NCBI RefSeq assembly: GCF_008929045.1
Contig: NZ_VFAH01000024.1
Coordinates: forward strand, 1 to 64,000
Length of the DNA: 64,000 nt
Reading direction: 5' to 3'
Origin: Noviherbaspirillum aerium
Lineage (GTDB): Bacteria > Pseudomonadota > Gammaproteobacteria > Burkholderiales > Burkholderiaceae_D
Each line of letters starts with the position of its first letter. Position 1 is the first letter of the stretch. Shown here piece after piece: positions 55,034-64,000 of the stretch. The notes beneath the pieces are model-generated. The model was not told where the DNA came from, ran no database searches, and saw only the letters and a list, made by a program, of their open reading frames with translations. Position numbers and translations under genes: made by a program.

Positions 55034-55396
55034 AGGCCCCTGAAAACAGTATTTTGCCGATTCGCCGGGGTTCACCATCTCCTGCGCTCCAGAACGAAAG
55101 AGCCGAAAAATGAATAAACATCAATTCCAAGGCGAGGCTACCCGGCGGTTTTCCGCCCGAAAGTATAGCCATAATCCGCGCAGTATGAGGTGTAATTGTG
55201 CTTGCAGGAAGCCCGCTTGCTTATATTGCAAGACAAATCGGCGAGGTGTCCCTGTCCTGCCGGCAGGCTGACCTTGAATAAGCAGAACCTCGGACCGGCG
55301 ATGCAATCCAATTCGAAATTCCATAAAATCCATGCCGACTGTGGCACTGTGGCACTGTGGCACACGGCATTTCAATCAATAGAACCAGGAGATTTC
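55034..55396. other. Divergent intergenic region
   Basis: About 360 bases between the leftward DUF2242 gene and a small rightward gene. A short direct repeat GTGGCACT occurs twice near 55340-55360. No gene is seen. Confidence 0.45.
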
Positions 55397-55591
55397 ATGA
55401 GCAAACCCTCCTCTCCCGACATGCCGGCAGCTACAACGAAAAACCCGGGCGACGAAGCGGCGCCAGGATCAGAGCAGACCGGCGAAAATACCTGCCCCGT
55501 CTGCAACGGAAGCGGGCGTACGGCTGACAAGGCCATGTGTTCGAACTGTGGCGGTAGCGGAATCGTCATTGTTACCGTCGGAGATGCCTGA
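55397..55591 (+). CDS. Small zinc-finger protein, DnaJ-type repeats
   Basis: This 64-residue protein has a disordered Pro/Ala N-terminus and two cysteine pairs CPVCNGSGR and CSNCGGSGI, the CxxCxGxG pattern of the DnaJ zinc-binding centre. It has no J domain. CAGGAG precedes the ATG at 55397. It may be a redox or zinc-binding chaperone accessory protein. Its position next to the lipoprotein gene does not reveal a role. Confidence 0.72.
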   Translation: MSKPSSPDMPAATTKNPGDEAAPGSEQTGENTCPVCNGSGRTADKAMCSNCGGSGIVIVTVGDA

Positions 55592-55675
55592 CGGCAGCGG
55601 CCTAGGCATGCAGCATACGGACTGCGGGATCCACCCCCGGATTCCGGGCTGTGCTCGCCGAGCTGCTGTGCGGTC

Positions 55676-55762
55676 CGGATTCACGCCTATGGCGCTCGGC
55701 GTACTCCGTACGCATGCGCCTTCGCTCCTCAACGCCACTCAACTTTCGGACCGATCGCGACG
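55676..55762. repeat. Intergenic repeat copy, related to 60793-60875
   Basis: The stretch around GGCGCTCGGCGTACTCCGTA then TGCTCCTC-like GCTCCTCAACGCCACTC is similar to the sequence at 60793-60875 (about 70 percent by eye). It is non-coding. Confidence 0.45.
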
Positions 55763-55814
55763 TTTTTCAGATACGGCCTGATGCCGGGCTTTTTCCTGGT
55801 TGCGGATGTGCCGT

Positions 55815-56294
55815 CTAACGGCAATAGCGGATGCCCGGCTTCATTTCTTCATATAGCTGGTAGTCGGTTTCCCTCATGCCAAGTGCATGGTAGGTCTTCT
55901 GTGCGCTTCGGTTTTCCTTCTCGACGTAAAGGCGGAACCCGCAGATGCCTGCATCATTGGCGGCGGCATTTTTGACCGCGTCGTAGAGACGGGAGTAGAC
56001 ACCCTTGCGGCGCCACACGGGTAGCACATACACGCTCTGTATCCACCAGAAAACGCCATTGCGCCAGTCGCTCCATTCAGTTGTAATCATCAATGAGGCG
56101 ACGACACGACCACGGCTCTCGGCAACGAGATAAAACCCGAGGCCGGGATTGCCGATCAATCCCTTCACGCCGGCAGCGATCACTTCCGGCAGCAATTCCT
56201 TTCCCTCGGTTTCGAACGCCATTGCGGCGTTGAATGCGGCGATGGCTTCGGCATCGCGCATTTCTCCCCGGCGTATCTGCAATTCGTCAGGCAT
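55815..56294 (-). CDS. GNAT family N-acetyltransferase
   Basis: This 159-residue protein has the GNAT fold: an N-terminal IRRGEMRDAEAIAAFNAAMA-like region, the acetyl-CoA-binding V.P..R..G motif (YVLPVWRRKGVYSRLY near residue 93), and ENRSAQKTYHALGMRETDY near the end. The acceptor substrate is unknown. ATG 56294 is preferred by fit to the family. It is in the same direction as the ABC substrate-binding gene, 165 bases downstream of its stop codon, but a hairpin lies between. Confidence 0.87.
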   Translation of the reverse strand: MPDELQIRRGEMRDAEAIAAFNAAMAFETEGKELLPEVIAAGVKGLIGNPGLGFYLVAESRGRVVASLMITTEWSDWRNGVFWWIQSVYVLPVWRRKGVYSRLYDAVKNAAANDAGICGFRLYVEKENRSAQKTYHALGMRETDYQLYEEMKPGIRYCR

Positions 56295-56405
56295 GACTTG
56301 TCATTCGGTAATTGGCAATGCGGCCAAGTCTACCAAAGGCCGATCATCGGCAATGAGCAATAGGAGGATGCGAGAAGCGGCAAAAAGCAGCAGGTCTGAA
56401 CTCAT

Positions 56406-56454
56406 CGGCAGTCCATGCTGAAGACGTACGTGCCGCCTTCAGCATGGACTGCCG
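56406..56454. terminator. Perfect 18-base inverted repeat after the ABC solute-binding gene
   Basis: CGGCAGTCCATGCTGAAG (56406-56423), 13-base loop, CTTCAGCATGGACTGCCG (56437-56454). It follows the solute-binding gene's stop codon by five bases on the minus strand. No T-run is present. Confidence 0.65.
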
Positions 56455-56459
56455 GAAAT

Positions 56460-57602
56460 TCAAGGATTCAGTTTCCAGTTGCCGTTCTCGACGGTAAGCA
56501 TCACGCGCGCGTTATCTTCCAGGCCGAAATGATCCTTGGCCGTATAACGGATGACGCCTTGAGTAATGGGTATGCCCTTTGTCGATTCCAGCGCCTCTTT
56601 CAAGGCGGCACGAAATTCCGGTGTACCGGGTTTCGCCTTTTTCAATGCCTGGGGGACGATGGATTGCAGCAGCAGATGAGCGTCATAGCCGTGAGCCGCG
56701 AACTGGTTGCGGCTGCCGGCGCCGAACTGTTTTTCGTAACGCTCGACAAATTCTGTCGCCAATTTCTTTGACGGATGATTGTCGGGCAATCCCTCTGGCA
56801 TCACCGCCAGTCCGGCGACGACGAAAGCGCCCTCGACATCCTTGCCGCCCAACCGGATCAGGTCGCGTGATGCCGCACCATGCGTTTGGTAGACTTTTCC
56901 CTTGTAGCCGCGCTCGACCACGGCCTTGTGCGGCATTGCGGCACCGCTGCCGGAGGCCCCGAGAAGAATGGCATCCGGCTTGGCCGAGACGAGCTTGAGC
57001 GCCTGGGCAGTAACACTGGTATCCGCCCGCGCAAAGCGTTCCGTCGCCACCGACTTCAGGCCCGCCTTTTCGGCGAGCGCCGTAAACGAACGCAACCAGG
57101 TTTCGCCATAGGCATCCGAATATCCAAGATAAGCATAGGTCTTGACTCCGGACTTTTTCATATGTTCGATGATCGCGCTTGCCATCAGCGGAGTGGATTG
57201 CGCAACGCGGAAAGTCCATGCGCCCTTGCCCTCGGGCAAATCGACGGGGGAAGTGGAAATCTGCACGGTATTGCCTTCGGCGGCGATATCGGCAAGCGCC
57301 ACCGATGCCGGCGTTGCGGTGGAACCGACGATGACATCAACCTTGTCCTCGGTGATCAGCCGTCTTCCATTCTTTGCCGATTGTGTCGTGTCGGACGCAT
57401 CATCGAGCATGACTAGCTTGACCTTTTCCCCGCCAATCGTATCGGGCCAAAGGGAAATGCCATTCTTGGTGGGAATGCCGAGTCCGGACGCGGGCCCCGT
57501 CAGCGGCAGGCTCACACCGATGGTGATCTCGGCATGCACAACTCCTGCGGCAAAAGTAGCCAGCATCGCGGCGAATAGGGGCTTGAAACCTGGTTTCATC
57601 AT
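56460..57602 (-). CDS. ABC transporter substrate-binding protein (branched-chain amino acid/amide type)
   Basis: This 380-residue periplasmic protein has a signal peptide (MMKPGFKPLFAAMLATFAAG) and the LivK/type-1 periplasmic-binding fold (ITIGVSLPLTGPASGLGIPT, LVMLDDASDTTQSAKNGRRL, YAYLGYSDAYGETWLRSFT). It binds a small ligand for an ABC importer. No permease or ATPase genes are adjacent, so the rest of the importer must be elsewhere. AAGGAGAC precedes two consecutive ATGs at 57602 and 57599; either may be used. Its neighbours (MarR regulator, FAD monooxygenase) suggest an aromatic-compound ligand, but this is only inferred. Confidence 0.9.
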   Translation of the reverse strand: MMKPGFKPLFAAMLATFAAGVVHAEITIGVSLPLTGPASGLGIPTKNGISLWPDTIGGEKVKLVMLDDASDTTQSAKNGRRLITEDKVDVIVGSTATPASVALADIAAEGNTVQISTSPVDLPEGKGAWTFRVAQSTPLMASAIIEHMKKSGVKTYAYLGYSDAYGETWLRSFTALAEKAGLKSVATERFARADTSVTAQALKLVSAKPDAILLGASGSGAAMPHKAVVERGYKGKVYQTHGAASRDLIRLGGKDVEGAFVVAGLAVMPEGLPDNHPSKKLATEFVERYEKQFGAGSRNQFAAHGYDAHLLLQSIVPQALKKAKPGTPEFRAALKEALESTKGIPITQGVIRYTAKDHFGLEDNARVMLTVENGNWKLNP

Positions 57603-57773
57603 GTCTCCTTGAAAGTTCGGATAAAAGGATTGTCTTCCGGAGCCCGCCTATCGTCGCCGCCAAGGCGGCAACCGAACGCAGGCTGCGCATATTGTTATGT
57701 GATGTAACAGTTCTGCACTATAAGTATTGACGGATGCTTATGCAAGTATCAGATGCAAAACCCGTTCAAGCAA

Positions 57774-58265
57774 TTACGTACTTCGCATGCAGATCTTGCT
57801 TAACAGCGAACGCAATTGCTCCTTTTCCGACGCATTCAAGGCGCCCGCTATGCGGTTGTCATGCTCCAGCACCGTTTTTTTGTAGCGCCGCACCTGCTTC
57901 TGCCCGTCTTTCGTGAGACGCAGATTGTAGGAGCGCCTGTCTGCGGAAGCCTGTCTCTCGACCAGACCGGCGTCCTCAAACTTGTCGATAATGGCGACTA
58001 CTCCTGAGCGCGCGATTCCCATCACCTCCGACAGGCGGGTCTGTGAAATCCCGGGATTGTTTTCTATGATCACCAGCGAGGAAAAACGCTGGGGCGTAAT
58101 ACCTTCATCGGCCAGCGAAGCCGCAAAATCTTCGTAGATGCTAATCTGAGCCCTGCGCACCGCGTAACCGATCAGGTCATCGAGAATGTCGTACTCTATG
58201 CCTTCAATTCTGGCGTTGAAGAAGAACGCATTTTCTTTGGTTTCCGGTTTTTCAGTTCTGGACAA
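57774..58265 (-). CDS. MarR family transcriptional regulator
   Basis: This 163-residue winged-helix regulator has dimerisation helices at each end and the central DNA-binding motif LSEVMGIARSGVVAIIDKFE, then ADRRSYNLRLTKDGQKQ (wing and D-x-R region). Such proteins usually repress genes next to them and release DNA on binding small phenolic ligands. It is divergent from the FAD monooxygenase gene, and two perfect palindromes lie between. The SBP gene follows in the same direction, so it may be part of the controlled set. Confidence 0.92.
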   Translation of the reverse strand: MSRTEKPETKENAFFFNARIEGIEYDILDDLIGYAVRRAQISIYEDFAASLADEGITPQRFSSLVIIENNPGISQTRLSEVMGIARSGVVAIIDKFEDAGLVERQASADRRSYNLRLTKDGQKQVRRYKKTVLEHDNRIAGALNASEKEQLRSLLSKICMRST

Positions 58266-58478
58266 CTCAACCCCCTATTGATTCATGTGCGGCAATCTCC
58301 CGCTCGTTCTGAGCCGGCCGCAGACCACTTTACATGCCGCAGAACGCATTGTAGCGCTTCACGCCGAGCAAATGCCGGCCGTATACATGCAAAATACCCG
58401 CCAGCACAGCCCGGCCCGGCTATCGCACTGACCTCGATTCCGCTCCCTGCATGCGCACGATCCGTCTTGTGTTACGAA

Positions 58479-58510
58479 ATATAACTGTTATATAGTAGAA
58501 CAATATTGTT
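58479..58510. promoter_or_regulatory. Pair of palindromes, candidate MarR operators
   Basis: ATATAAC-T-GTTATAT (58479-58493) is a perfect inverted repeat. AACAATATTGTT (58499-58510) is a second perfect palindrome six bases away. Both are AT-rich and lie in the gap between the MarR gene and the monooxygenase gene, 64 bases before the latter's start. A related imperfect site (TGTTATGTGATGTAACA, near 57693) lies before the solute-binding gene. Confidence 0.65.
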
Positions 58511-58573
58511 GCACTCGCCGCCGGGTGCCGGCACTTTATACAGGCGGAGAATTCGTCATTCGAGGAGACAAGC

Positions 58574-59806
58574 ATGAAAGTTGCGATCGCAGGCGCCGGG
58601 ATCGGCGGACTCACCCTGGGACTGATGCTGCATGAGCGCGGCATTGACGTGGAAATATTCGAGGCGGTGAGTGAAATGAAGCCGCTCGGCGTTGGCATCA
58701 ATCTGCTGCCGCACGCAAGTCAGCAACTGTGCCAGCTTGGCCTCGAGCAATTGCTCGCTGAGAAAGGCATCGAGACTTCCACGCTGGCTTATTTTAACAA
58801 GCTGGGCCAGGAAATCTGGCGAGAACCCCGCGGCCGCGCCGCTGGTTATCCCTTCCCCCAATTTTCCATTCATCGCGGCGAGCTGCAGATGACCTTGCTC
58901 CAGATTGCGATCGAACGCATAGGTGCGGACCGCATACACGCGGGGCATGCATTTGCCTCCTTCAAGCAGGTCGCCGACAAGGTGTTGTCCCGCTTTACCC
59001 GCCGTGCCGACGGCAGCGAGGTCGAGATCGAATCGGATGTGCTGGTCGGTGCCGATGGCATTCATTCCGCCGTACGCCGCTTTTTGTATCCCGCCGGCGA
59101 CGAGCCGCGTTTTTCGGGGCGCATGCTGTGGCGCGCCGTCACCGAAGCCGAGCCTTACATGGATGGACGAAGCATGTTCATGGCCGGGCATCAGGACCAG
59201 AAGTTTGTCTGCTATCCGATTTCCGAACCCCTGCGCAAGCAGGGCCGCTCGCTGATCAACTGGATCGCCGAGCTGCGCGTGCCCAACGGCGAGCTGCCCA
59301 AAACCGACTGGAACCGGAAGGTCGATAAATCGGTATTCGAACAGCCTTTCCAAAGCTGGAAATGGGATTGGATCGATATCCCTTCCATCATCAATGGCGC
59401 GGCCGAGATTTATGAATTCCCCCTGGTGGATCGCGATATCCTGCCGCGCTGGACCTATGAACGCGTGACGCTGCTCGGCGATGCGGCGCATCCGATGTAT
59501 CCGATTGGCTCGAACGGCAGCGCACAAGCCATTCTTGATGCGCGTTATCTTTGCGATTGCCTGACCGGTGACAGCAATACCTCTTATGCGTTGCGCGAAT
59601 ACGAAGCCGAGCGGCTGCCGCGTACCGCCGGCATCGTGTTGCGCAATCGCATGAACGGCCCCGAGCAGGTAATGCAGCTTGCTGAGGAACGTGCGCCCCA
59701 AGGTTTCAGCCATGTCAATGATGTCATTCCTCAGGAAACGCTGGAATCGATATCACTTCGCTATAAGCGGCTTGCCGGCTTTGACAAGGATTCCGTACGC
59801 AGCTAG
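58574..59806 (+). CDS. FAD-dependent monooxygenase (flavoprotein hydroxylase)
   Basis: This 410-residue protein belongs to the class A flavoprotein monooxygenases that hydroxylate aromatic substrates using NAD(P)H and O2. The N-terminal dinucleotide motif is VAIAGAGIGGLTLGLML, the second FAD motif DVLVGADGIHSAVRR includes the DG pattern, and the third GD motif is VTLLGDAAHPMYPIGSNG. The general length and motifs fit salicylate-hydroxylase-like enzymes, but the substrate cannot be named. It starts within 15 bases of CGAGGAG. The stop codon TAG is part of the CTAGAGCG end of a repeat. It is likely controlled by the divergent MarR regulator. Confidence 0.9.
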   Translation: MKVAIAGAGIGGLTLGLMLHERGIDVEIFEAVSEMKPLGVGINLLPHASQQLCQLGLEQLLAEKGIETSTLAYFNKLGQEIWREPRGRAAGYPFPQFSIHRGELQMTLLQIAIERIGADRIHAGHAFASFKQVADKVLSRFTRRADGSEVEIESDVLVGADGIHSAVRRFLYPAGDEPRFSGRMLWRAVTEAEPYMDGRSMFMAGHQDQKFVCYPISEPLRKQGRSLINWIAELRVPNGELPKTDWNRKVDKSVFEQPFQSWKWDWIDIPSIINGAAEIYEFPLVDRDILPRWTYERVTLLGDAAHPMYPIGSNGSAQAILDARYLCDCLTGDSNTSYALREYEAERLPRTAGIVLRNRMNGPEQVMQLAEERAPQGFSHVNDVIPQETLESISLRYKRLAGFDKDSVRS

Positions 59807-59929
59807 AGCGTTTTCGCCGTGACCGGCCTGGTCGAAGCCATGGCAAGGAGCCACACCAGCAACAACCAATGCCGCCATGCGTCCAAGGCAGGCCGGGGCG
59901 ACCGTACAGTCGCCTGCAATCCGCTCTAG
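59803..59929. repeat. Complete dispersed repeat, CTAGAGCG/CGCTCTAG ends
   Basis: Eight-base inverted ends CTAGAGCG (59803-59810) and CGCTCTAG (59922-59929) bound a 127-base non-coding unit. The left end supplies the stop codon of the monooxygenase. Related copies are at 30370-30449, 35682-35745, 39287-39466 and 11664-11720. Confidence 0.75.
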
Positions 59930-60059
59930 ATACAGCGAGATACAACGTCGCGTGTTCTTCCTTTTTGTTATGATGGGTAACGGTTGCATGTCGGCTCGGC
60001 TTGCTTATTGCCAGCCGTTCCGGCACTCTACCTACATCGTGATTTGAAAGGATGCATTA

Positions 60060-60485
60060 ATGACAATTTGGAAGATGCCTTTCGACCTTCCAGGCCTGAG
60101 CCGCATGCATAAAGGCACGGCAGTTGATCACTTGGGTATTGAATTCACCGACTTTGGCGACAATTGGCTCGAAGCGAGAATGCCGGTGGATAAGCGCACC
60201 GTACAGCCTTTCGGCATTTTGCACGGCGGCGCCTCGGTGCTGCTTGCCGAAACACTTGGCAGCGCCGCTTCGAATCTTGCCATCGATGCAGAAAGCCATT
60301 ACGCGGTCGGCATGGATATCAACGCCAATCATGTCCGTTCGGTTCGCGAAGGCTACGTGCACGGCAAGGCAACACCCATTCACCTCGGCCGTTCCACGCA
60401 TGTTTGGCAGATCATGATTTACGATGGCGCGCAACGCCTTGCCTGTGTTTCCCGCATCACCATGTCCATACTGGAACGCACTTAA
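60060..60485 (+). CDS. Hotdog-fold thioesterase (PaaI/YdiI type)
   Basis: This 141-residue enzyme hydrolyses acyl- or aryl-CoA thioesters. The conserved hotdog segments are visible: RTVQPFGILHGGASVLLAETLG (catalytic His/Glu region) and the N-x-x-H-like VGMDINANHVRSVREGYVHGKA. The pattern matches the PaaI/MenI/YdiI family, which act on phenylacetyl- or 1,4-dihydroxy-2-naphthoyl-CoA. Its neighbour, the FAD monooxygenase gene, is separated by a repeat; a joint role in aromatic catabolism is inferred only. GAAAGGAT precedes the ATG at 60060. Confidence 0.88.
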   Translation: MTIWKMPFDLPGLSRMHKGTAVDHLGIEFTDFGDNWLEARMPVDKRTVQPFGILHGGASVLLAETLGSAASNLAIDAESHYAVGMDINANHVRSVREGYVHGKATPIHLGRSTHVWQIMIYDGAQRLACVSRITMSILERT

Positions 60486-61105
60486 CTTCCAGTAAAAGCT
60501 TGCTTAAAAGTCGGTCATCCATCCTGAAAACAGGAAGCCGCTGCTTTTCCGCGCATGATCGGCCTTCACTTTTCTGCCAAGTCGATATCAAGTAACACTC
60601 GTTGCTGCAATCCCTGCCTTACTGCCATCAGAACCCTGCGGCGGGAATTCACGTCGGCATCATGTGCCAATGCAATATTGAAAACGTTGTTTCAAGCACA
60701 TTCCCCGCGTAAGACCAGAGCGACTTACTAATCCTGTGCCTGACATCGCCATTAGTGTCAGACTCAATTCGAAAACTGCCGGGCGGCCTCGATCCGCACC
60801 TGCGGTGCTCGGCGTACCGTGCGCGCGCATGCAATTCTGCTCCTCGACGCCACTCCGAACCGCGCGACGCTTGGCAAAAACAGCCGCTAGCGGGGCAAGT
60901 TGGAAAAGTGTTGGAAGCCAATGTGGCGACATCATGTCGAGATGTGGAAAAACGCTCGGCAAGGCCGAGGCCTTGCTCGCATTGTTGACGAGGCATTGGC
61001 CTGATGCTCGTCCGACACTTCCAACAAATTGTTCACTTGCACCTCCACGGAACGCGAAGATGTATTTCTTCTTCTGCCCGGAGGCCTGGTCGGGCCTGCC
61101 GCCGA
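60486..61105. other. Intergenic region between thioesterase and ppc
   Basis: These 620 bases between convergent genes contain no supported gene. A repeat related to 55676-55762 lies at 60793-60875. Overlapping frames of 115-150 codons exist, but their sequences are not protein-like. Confidence 0.45.
60793..60875. repeat. Intergenic repeat copy, related to 55676-55762
   Basis: GGTGCTCGGCGTACCGTGC and CTGCTCCTCGACGCCACTC match the equivalent blocks at 55676-55762 with substitutions. Non-coding and convergent-intergenic. Confidence 0.45.
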
Positions 61106-63850
61106 TCAACCGCTGTTTCGCAAACCTGCGGCGATGCCATTGATCGACAAATGGATTCCGGTACGGACGCGTTCATCTTGCCGCCCTTCCCGGTATTGCC
61201 GCAACAACTCCACTTGGACGTGGTTCAGGGGGTCAAGATAAGGAAAGCGGTTCCGTATGGAGCGCTTGAGTAGCGGATTACCTTCCTGCAGTTCTTCCTG
61301 GCCGGTGATCGCCTTCAATGCCTCGATGGCCGCTGCATGTTCCGTCCTGATACGGCTGAAAATCCGGTCGCGCAGCGCCGTATCTTCAACGAGCCCTGCA
61401 TAGCGGCTGGCAATGGCAATATCACTCTTTGCCAGAACCATATCCATATTGGAAAGGAGGGTACTGAAAAAAGGCCATTCCTGATGCATGCGCTGCAACA
61501 GCGCAAGACCTTTTTCCTTGTCGGCCTTGAGAAAGGCCTGTACCGCGGAACCGAAACCGAACCAGCCCGGCAGCATCAACCGGCATTGCGCCCAGCTGAA
61601 TACCCAGGGTATCGCCCGCAAATCTTCAATTGAACGGCTGTTCTTTCTGGATGCAGGCCGGCTGCCGATGTTCAATCCCGCAATCTCGGAAATGACGGTC
61701 GACTCCCAAAAATAGGTTTCGAAACCCTCTGTTTCATAGACCAGGCCGCGATACGCCTTGAATGCCTCATGAGAGAGCTTTTCCATCGCGTCCAGGAAGG
61801 CCGGCACCGGATCCTTTTCCGGATGGGTCAGCAGGCTGGCCTCGAGCGTCGCCGCGGCCAGAACCTCAAGATTGCGGCGGCCGACTTCCGGATTGGCGTA
61901 TTTCGCAGTGATGACCTCGCCTTGTTCAGTGAGCCGCAATTGGCCCTGGACCGCGCCTGACGGTTGCGCAAGAATCGCTTCATAGCTCGGACCGCCACCG
62001 CGGCCGACCGAACCGCCGCGCCCGTGGAACAGGCGTAGGCGCAGCGCATGCTCCCGGAATACTTCCACCAGCTTGGTTTCGGCTTTGTACAATTCCCAGC
62101 CTGAAGTCAGGAATCCACCATCCTTGTTGCTGTCCGAATAACCAAGCATGACTTCCTGCGTATCGTCGCGGGAGGCCAGCAACAGCTTGTACTCATTGAT
62201 GGCAAACAGGTGCTGCATGATCTCGGCACTGCGCCGCAGGTCGTCTATGGTTTCAAACAAGGGAACGATGTTGACGTCAAGGACGTTCTCCGCCGGACGC
62301 AGCAGGCCGACTTCCTTGAGCAGGACGGCGACTTCCAGCACATCGGATACGCCATTGGCCTTGGAGATAATGCAGTTGCGGATGGCATCCTTTCCATACT
62401 GAAGCTGAGCTCGCCTGGCCGCCGTGAAAATCGCAAGTTCGGAGCGTGTTTCATCGGAATACCTCACATGCTGCGAGGCCAGTGGCCGACAGGATCTCAG
62501 TTCCTGCAGCAGCACTTCAATTCTCGCGTCTTCATCCATTTCAAGATAGCGAGTTCCGGGCGATGCCGTTTCGAACAACTCGGCAAGTACACGTTCATGC
62601 ACATCGGAATTCTGCCGAAGATCAACAGGCGCAAGGCTGAAGCCGAACACGTCGACTGCCCGCCGAAGATGACGCAAGCGGCCGCGTGTCAGTGCGGCTG
62701 ACCCGTTGCTGGCAAGGGAGCGATGTATGATGTTCAGGTCGTCGAGGAATTCCTCGGGGGTGGCATAAGACCCGGCGGCTGCCGACGCTTGATTGACATT
62801 CAATCTGTCGCAGGTGGCCTCCAGTCTGCCGAGAATGGCGGCGATGGCTCGGCGATAAGGCTCATCCGCCCGATGTGGCGATTGATCCGGTGAGCGCAAG
62901 GCCAGTTCGTCAAGCTGGGCGGAACAATTCACCAGCCCCTTTGCGAGCGAAAGCTGGGAGGACAGCATGCGCAATTCCGCAAAATAGAAATGGAATGCCC
63001 GCTGCGACTGCATGCGCAGTGCCTGATCGAGCACTTCCGCAGTCACGAATGGATTGCCGTCGCGGTCGCCACCGATCCAACTACCCACTTTCATGAAGCT
63101 GGGTAGCGCGATCGGATCCTTGCTCGTTGCTCTAAGCGCCAGGACATCTTCGAGGCCGGCATAGAGATGAGGAAGCTCCCGCAGCATCGTATAGTCAAAG
63201 TAGGACAGGCCGTTCTCCACCTCGTCCAGGACGGAAAGTTTCGAACTGCGCAGCATTCTCGTCTGCCAGAGCGTAAGAATGGCACGGCGCAACGCTTCTT
63301 CATTTTCCGCAGCTTCATCGGCGGTCAATTGCATCCGGTCGCGCTCATCGAGCAGTCGGGCTATCACCATCTGGCAATTCAAGACGCTCTTTCGCTGCAC
63401 TTCAGTGGGATGGGCTGTCAGAACGGGACTGACCAGTGCGTGCTTGAAGAAATCGGCAAGATCCTGCGCCGTGAATCCAACGTCGATCAGACTTTGCACG
63501 GCATGCGACAAGCTTCCCTTGCGCGGCGGTGACCCTGCAACCAGATGGGCGCGCGTCCGGCGGATGTGATGCTGGTCCTCCGCGATATTGGCAAGCAGGG
63601 AAAAATAGCTGAACGCCCGAATCACCTGTACGGTTTTTTCCGGCGATAAGGACAGCAGTGTTTCTTCCAGCTGCTGGCGCGCGTCGGTATCGAGATCACG
63701 CCGGAACCGAATGGAGCGCTGCCGTATGTTTTCAATCAAATCAAATACTTCCGTACCGTGTTGCGCGCGAATGGTATCGCCCAGCATGCGGCCCAGTTGC
63801 CTGATGTCGTCCTGTAGCAGGGAGTCCTTGTCCTGATCAAAGATTTGCAT
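61106..63850 (-). CDS. ppc: Phosphoenolpyruvate carboxylase
   Basis: This 914-residue enzyme adds bicarbonate to phosphoenolpyruvate to make oxaloacetate, replenishing the TCA cycle. The catalytic motifs are [13 protein letters not shown] (His near residue 155), [10 protein letters not shown] (Lys/Asp region) and [19 protein letters not shown]. Further conserved segments ([41 protein letters not shown]) are intact, and the C-terminus [14 protein letters not shown] matches the usual RNTG end with one conservative change. Length is normal for bacterial enzymes. ATG 63850 fits the family N-terminus though no Shine-Dalgarno is obvious. The promoter lies in the last 150 bases of the window. Confidence 0.96.
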   Translation of the reverse strand: MQIFDQDKDSLLQDDIRQLGRMLGDTIRAQHGTEVFDLIENIRQRSIRFRRDLDTDARQQLEETLLSLSPEKTVQVIRAFSYFSLLANIAEDQHHIRRTRAHLVAGSPPRKGSLSHAVQSLIDVGFTAQDLADFFKHALVSPVLTAHPTEVQRKSVLNCQMVIARLLDERDRMQLTADEAAENEEALRRAILTLWQTRMLRSSKLSVLDEVENGLSYFDYTMLRELPHLYAGLEDVLALRATSKDPIALPSFMKVGSWIGGDRDGNPFVTAEVLDQALRMQSQRAFHFYFAELRMLSSQLSLAKGLVNCSAQLDELALRSPDQSPHRADEPYRRAIAAILGRLEATCDRLNVNQASAAAGSYATPEEFLDDLNIIHRSLASNGSAALTRGRLRHLRRAVDVFGFSLAPVDLRQNSDVHERVLAELFETASPGTRYLEMDEDARIEVLLQELRSCRPLASQHVRYSDETRSELAIFTAARRAQLQYGKDAIRNCIISKANGVSDVLEVAVLLKEVGLLRPAENVLDVNIVPLFETIDDLRRSAEIMQHLFAINEYKLLLASRDDTQEVMLGYSDSNKDGGFLTSGWELYKAETKLVEVFREHALRLRLFHGRGGSVGRGGGPSYEAILAQPSGAVQGQLRLTEQGEVITAKYANPEVGRRNLEVLAAATLEASLLTHPEKDPVPAFLDAMEKLSHEAFKAYRGLVYETEGFETYFWESTVISEIAGLNIGSRPASRKNSRSIEDLRAIPWVFSWAQCRLMLPGWFGFGSAVQAFLKADKEKGLALLQRMHQEWPFFSTLLSNMDMVLAKSDIAIASRYAGLVEDTALRDRIFSRIRTEHAAAIEALKAITGQEELQEGNPLLKRSIRNRFPYLDPLNHVQVELLRQYREGRQDERVRTGIHLSINGIAAGLRNSG

Positions 63851-64000
63851 GGCTTTTTACGAATGAATGGAATGGCTGAAAGCTGATTACGCAAGCCGGG
63901 CAGGTTCACATTGGCAGGAGCGCAGAGATCAGCACGTATTTTTGTAGTATTTTTTCAAAATACACGCTATTAAAACACGGAATCGCACAGGACTCAAAGT

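Noticed and set aside
1-64000. CRISPR array, prophage, transposase or integron
   Set aside because: No regularly spaced repeat array with unique spacers, no phage structural genes, no transposase or integrase were found on either strand.

Overview
The window reads as a chromosomal segment of a betaproteobacterium, most likely Burkholderiales and possibly Oxalobacteraceae. This is inferred from gene content and moderately high GC; no rRNA or marker gene proves it. The content is mostly housekeeping and accessory single genes. About 48 protein genes, two tRNA-Leu genes, one frameshifted regulator and several families of short intergenic repeats can be supported. No prophage, transposase, CRISPR array or replication origin was seen.

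Layout. 0-8 kb: M23 peptidase, DUF2269 membrane protein, cyanophycinase, MFS transporter, tRNA-Leu(GAG) and tRNA-Leu(CAG), an EamA transporter, small hypotheticals and a 32-residue membrane protein. 8-15 kb: class II aldolase, MATE exporter, alpha-carbonic anhydrase with an extra helical N-terminus, an EptA/MCR-type phosphoethanolamine transferase, and a lipoprotein built from three tandem ~115-residue repeats. 15-36 kb: a signalling block with a STAND-type ATPase/TPR/BTAD activator broken by an apparent one-base frameshift, a cupin-GAF-degenerate GGDEF protein, a large GAF/PAS hybrid histidine kinase in an operon with a GGDEF-EAL protein, a divergent bacteriophytochrome kinase, then histidine phosphatase, zinc alcohol dehydrogenase, two Gly/Pro-rich envelope proteins and a sensory diguanylate cyclase. 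35.7-38.1 kb: a gene-poor, partly AT-rich stretch with a candidate small RNA. 38-47 kb: LysR regulator, a divergent pyruvate-kinase-like protein, a double-receiver diguanylate cyclase, a metallophosphoesterase divergent from a nucleotidyltransferase-fold protein, and a YbhN/ClsB phospholipid pair. 47-57 kb: catalase plus ankyrin protein (a katB-ankB-like pair), zwf, an SRPBCC protein, small zinc-binding proteins and a DUF2242 lipoprotein. 56-64 kb: a small catabolic-looking group (ABC solute-binding protein, MarR regulator, FAD monooxygenase, hotdog thioesterase) and ppc.

The strongest themes are second-messenger signalling (three intact GGDEF proteins with I-sites, one degenerate one, one EAL domain) placed beside a red-light sensor, and dispersed repeats whose ends supply or overlap gene stop codons. 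Clear palindromic operators lie upstream of the catalase and between the MarR gene and the monooxygenase. No wholly new multi-gene defence or biosynthetic system could be demonstrated. The best candidates for unfamiliar biology are the cupin-GAF-GGDEF-like protein, the pyruvate-kinase-like protein, the phosphoesterase/nucleotidyltransferase pair and the repeat elements.
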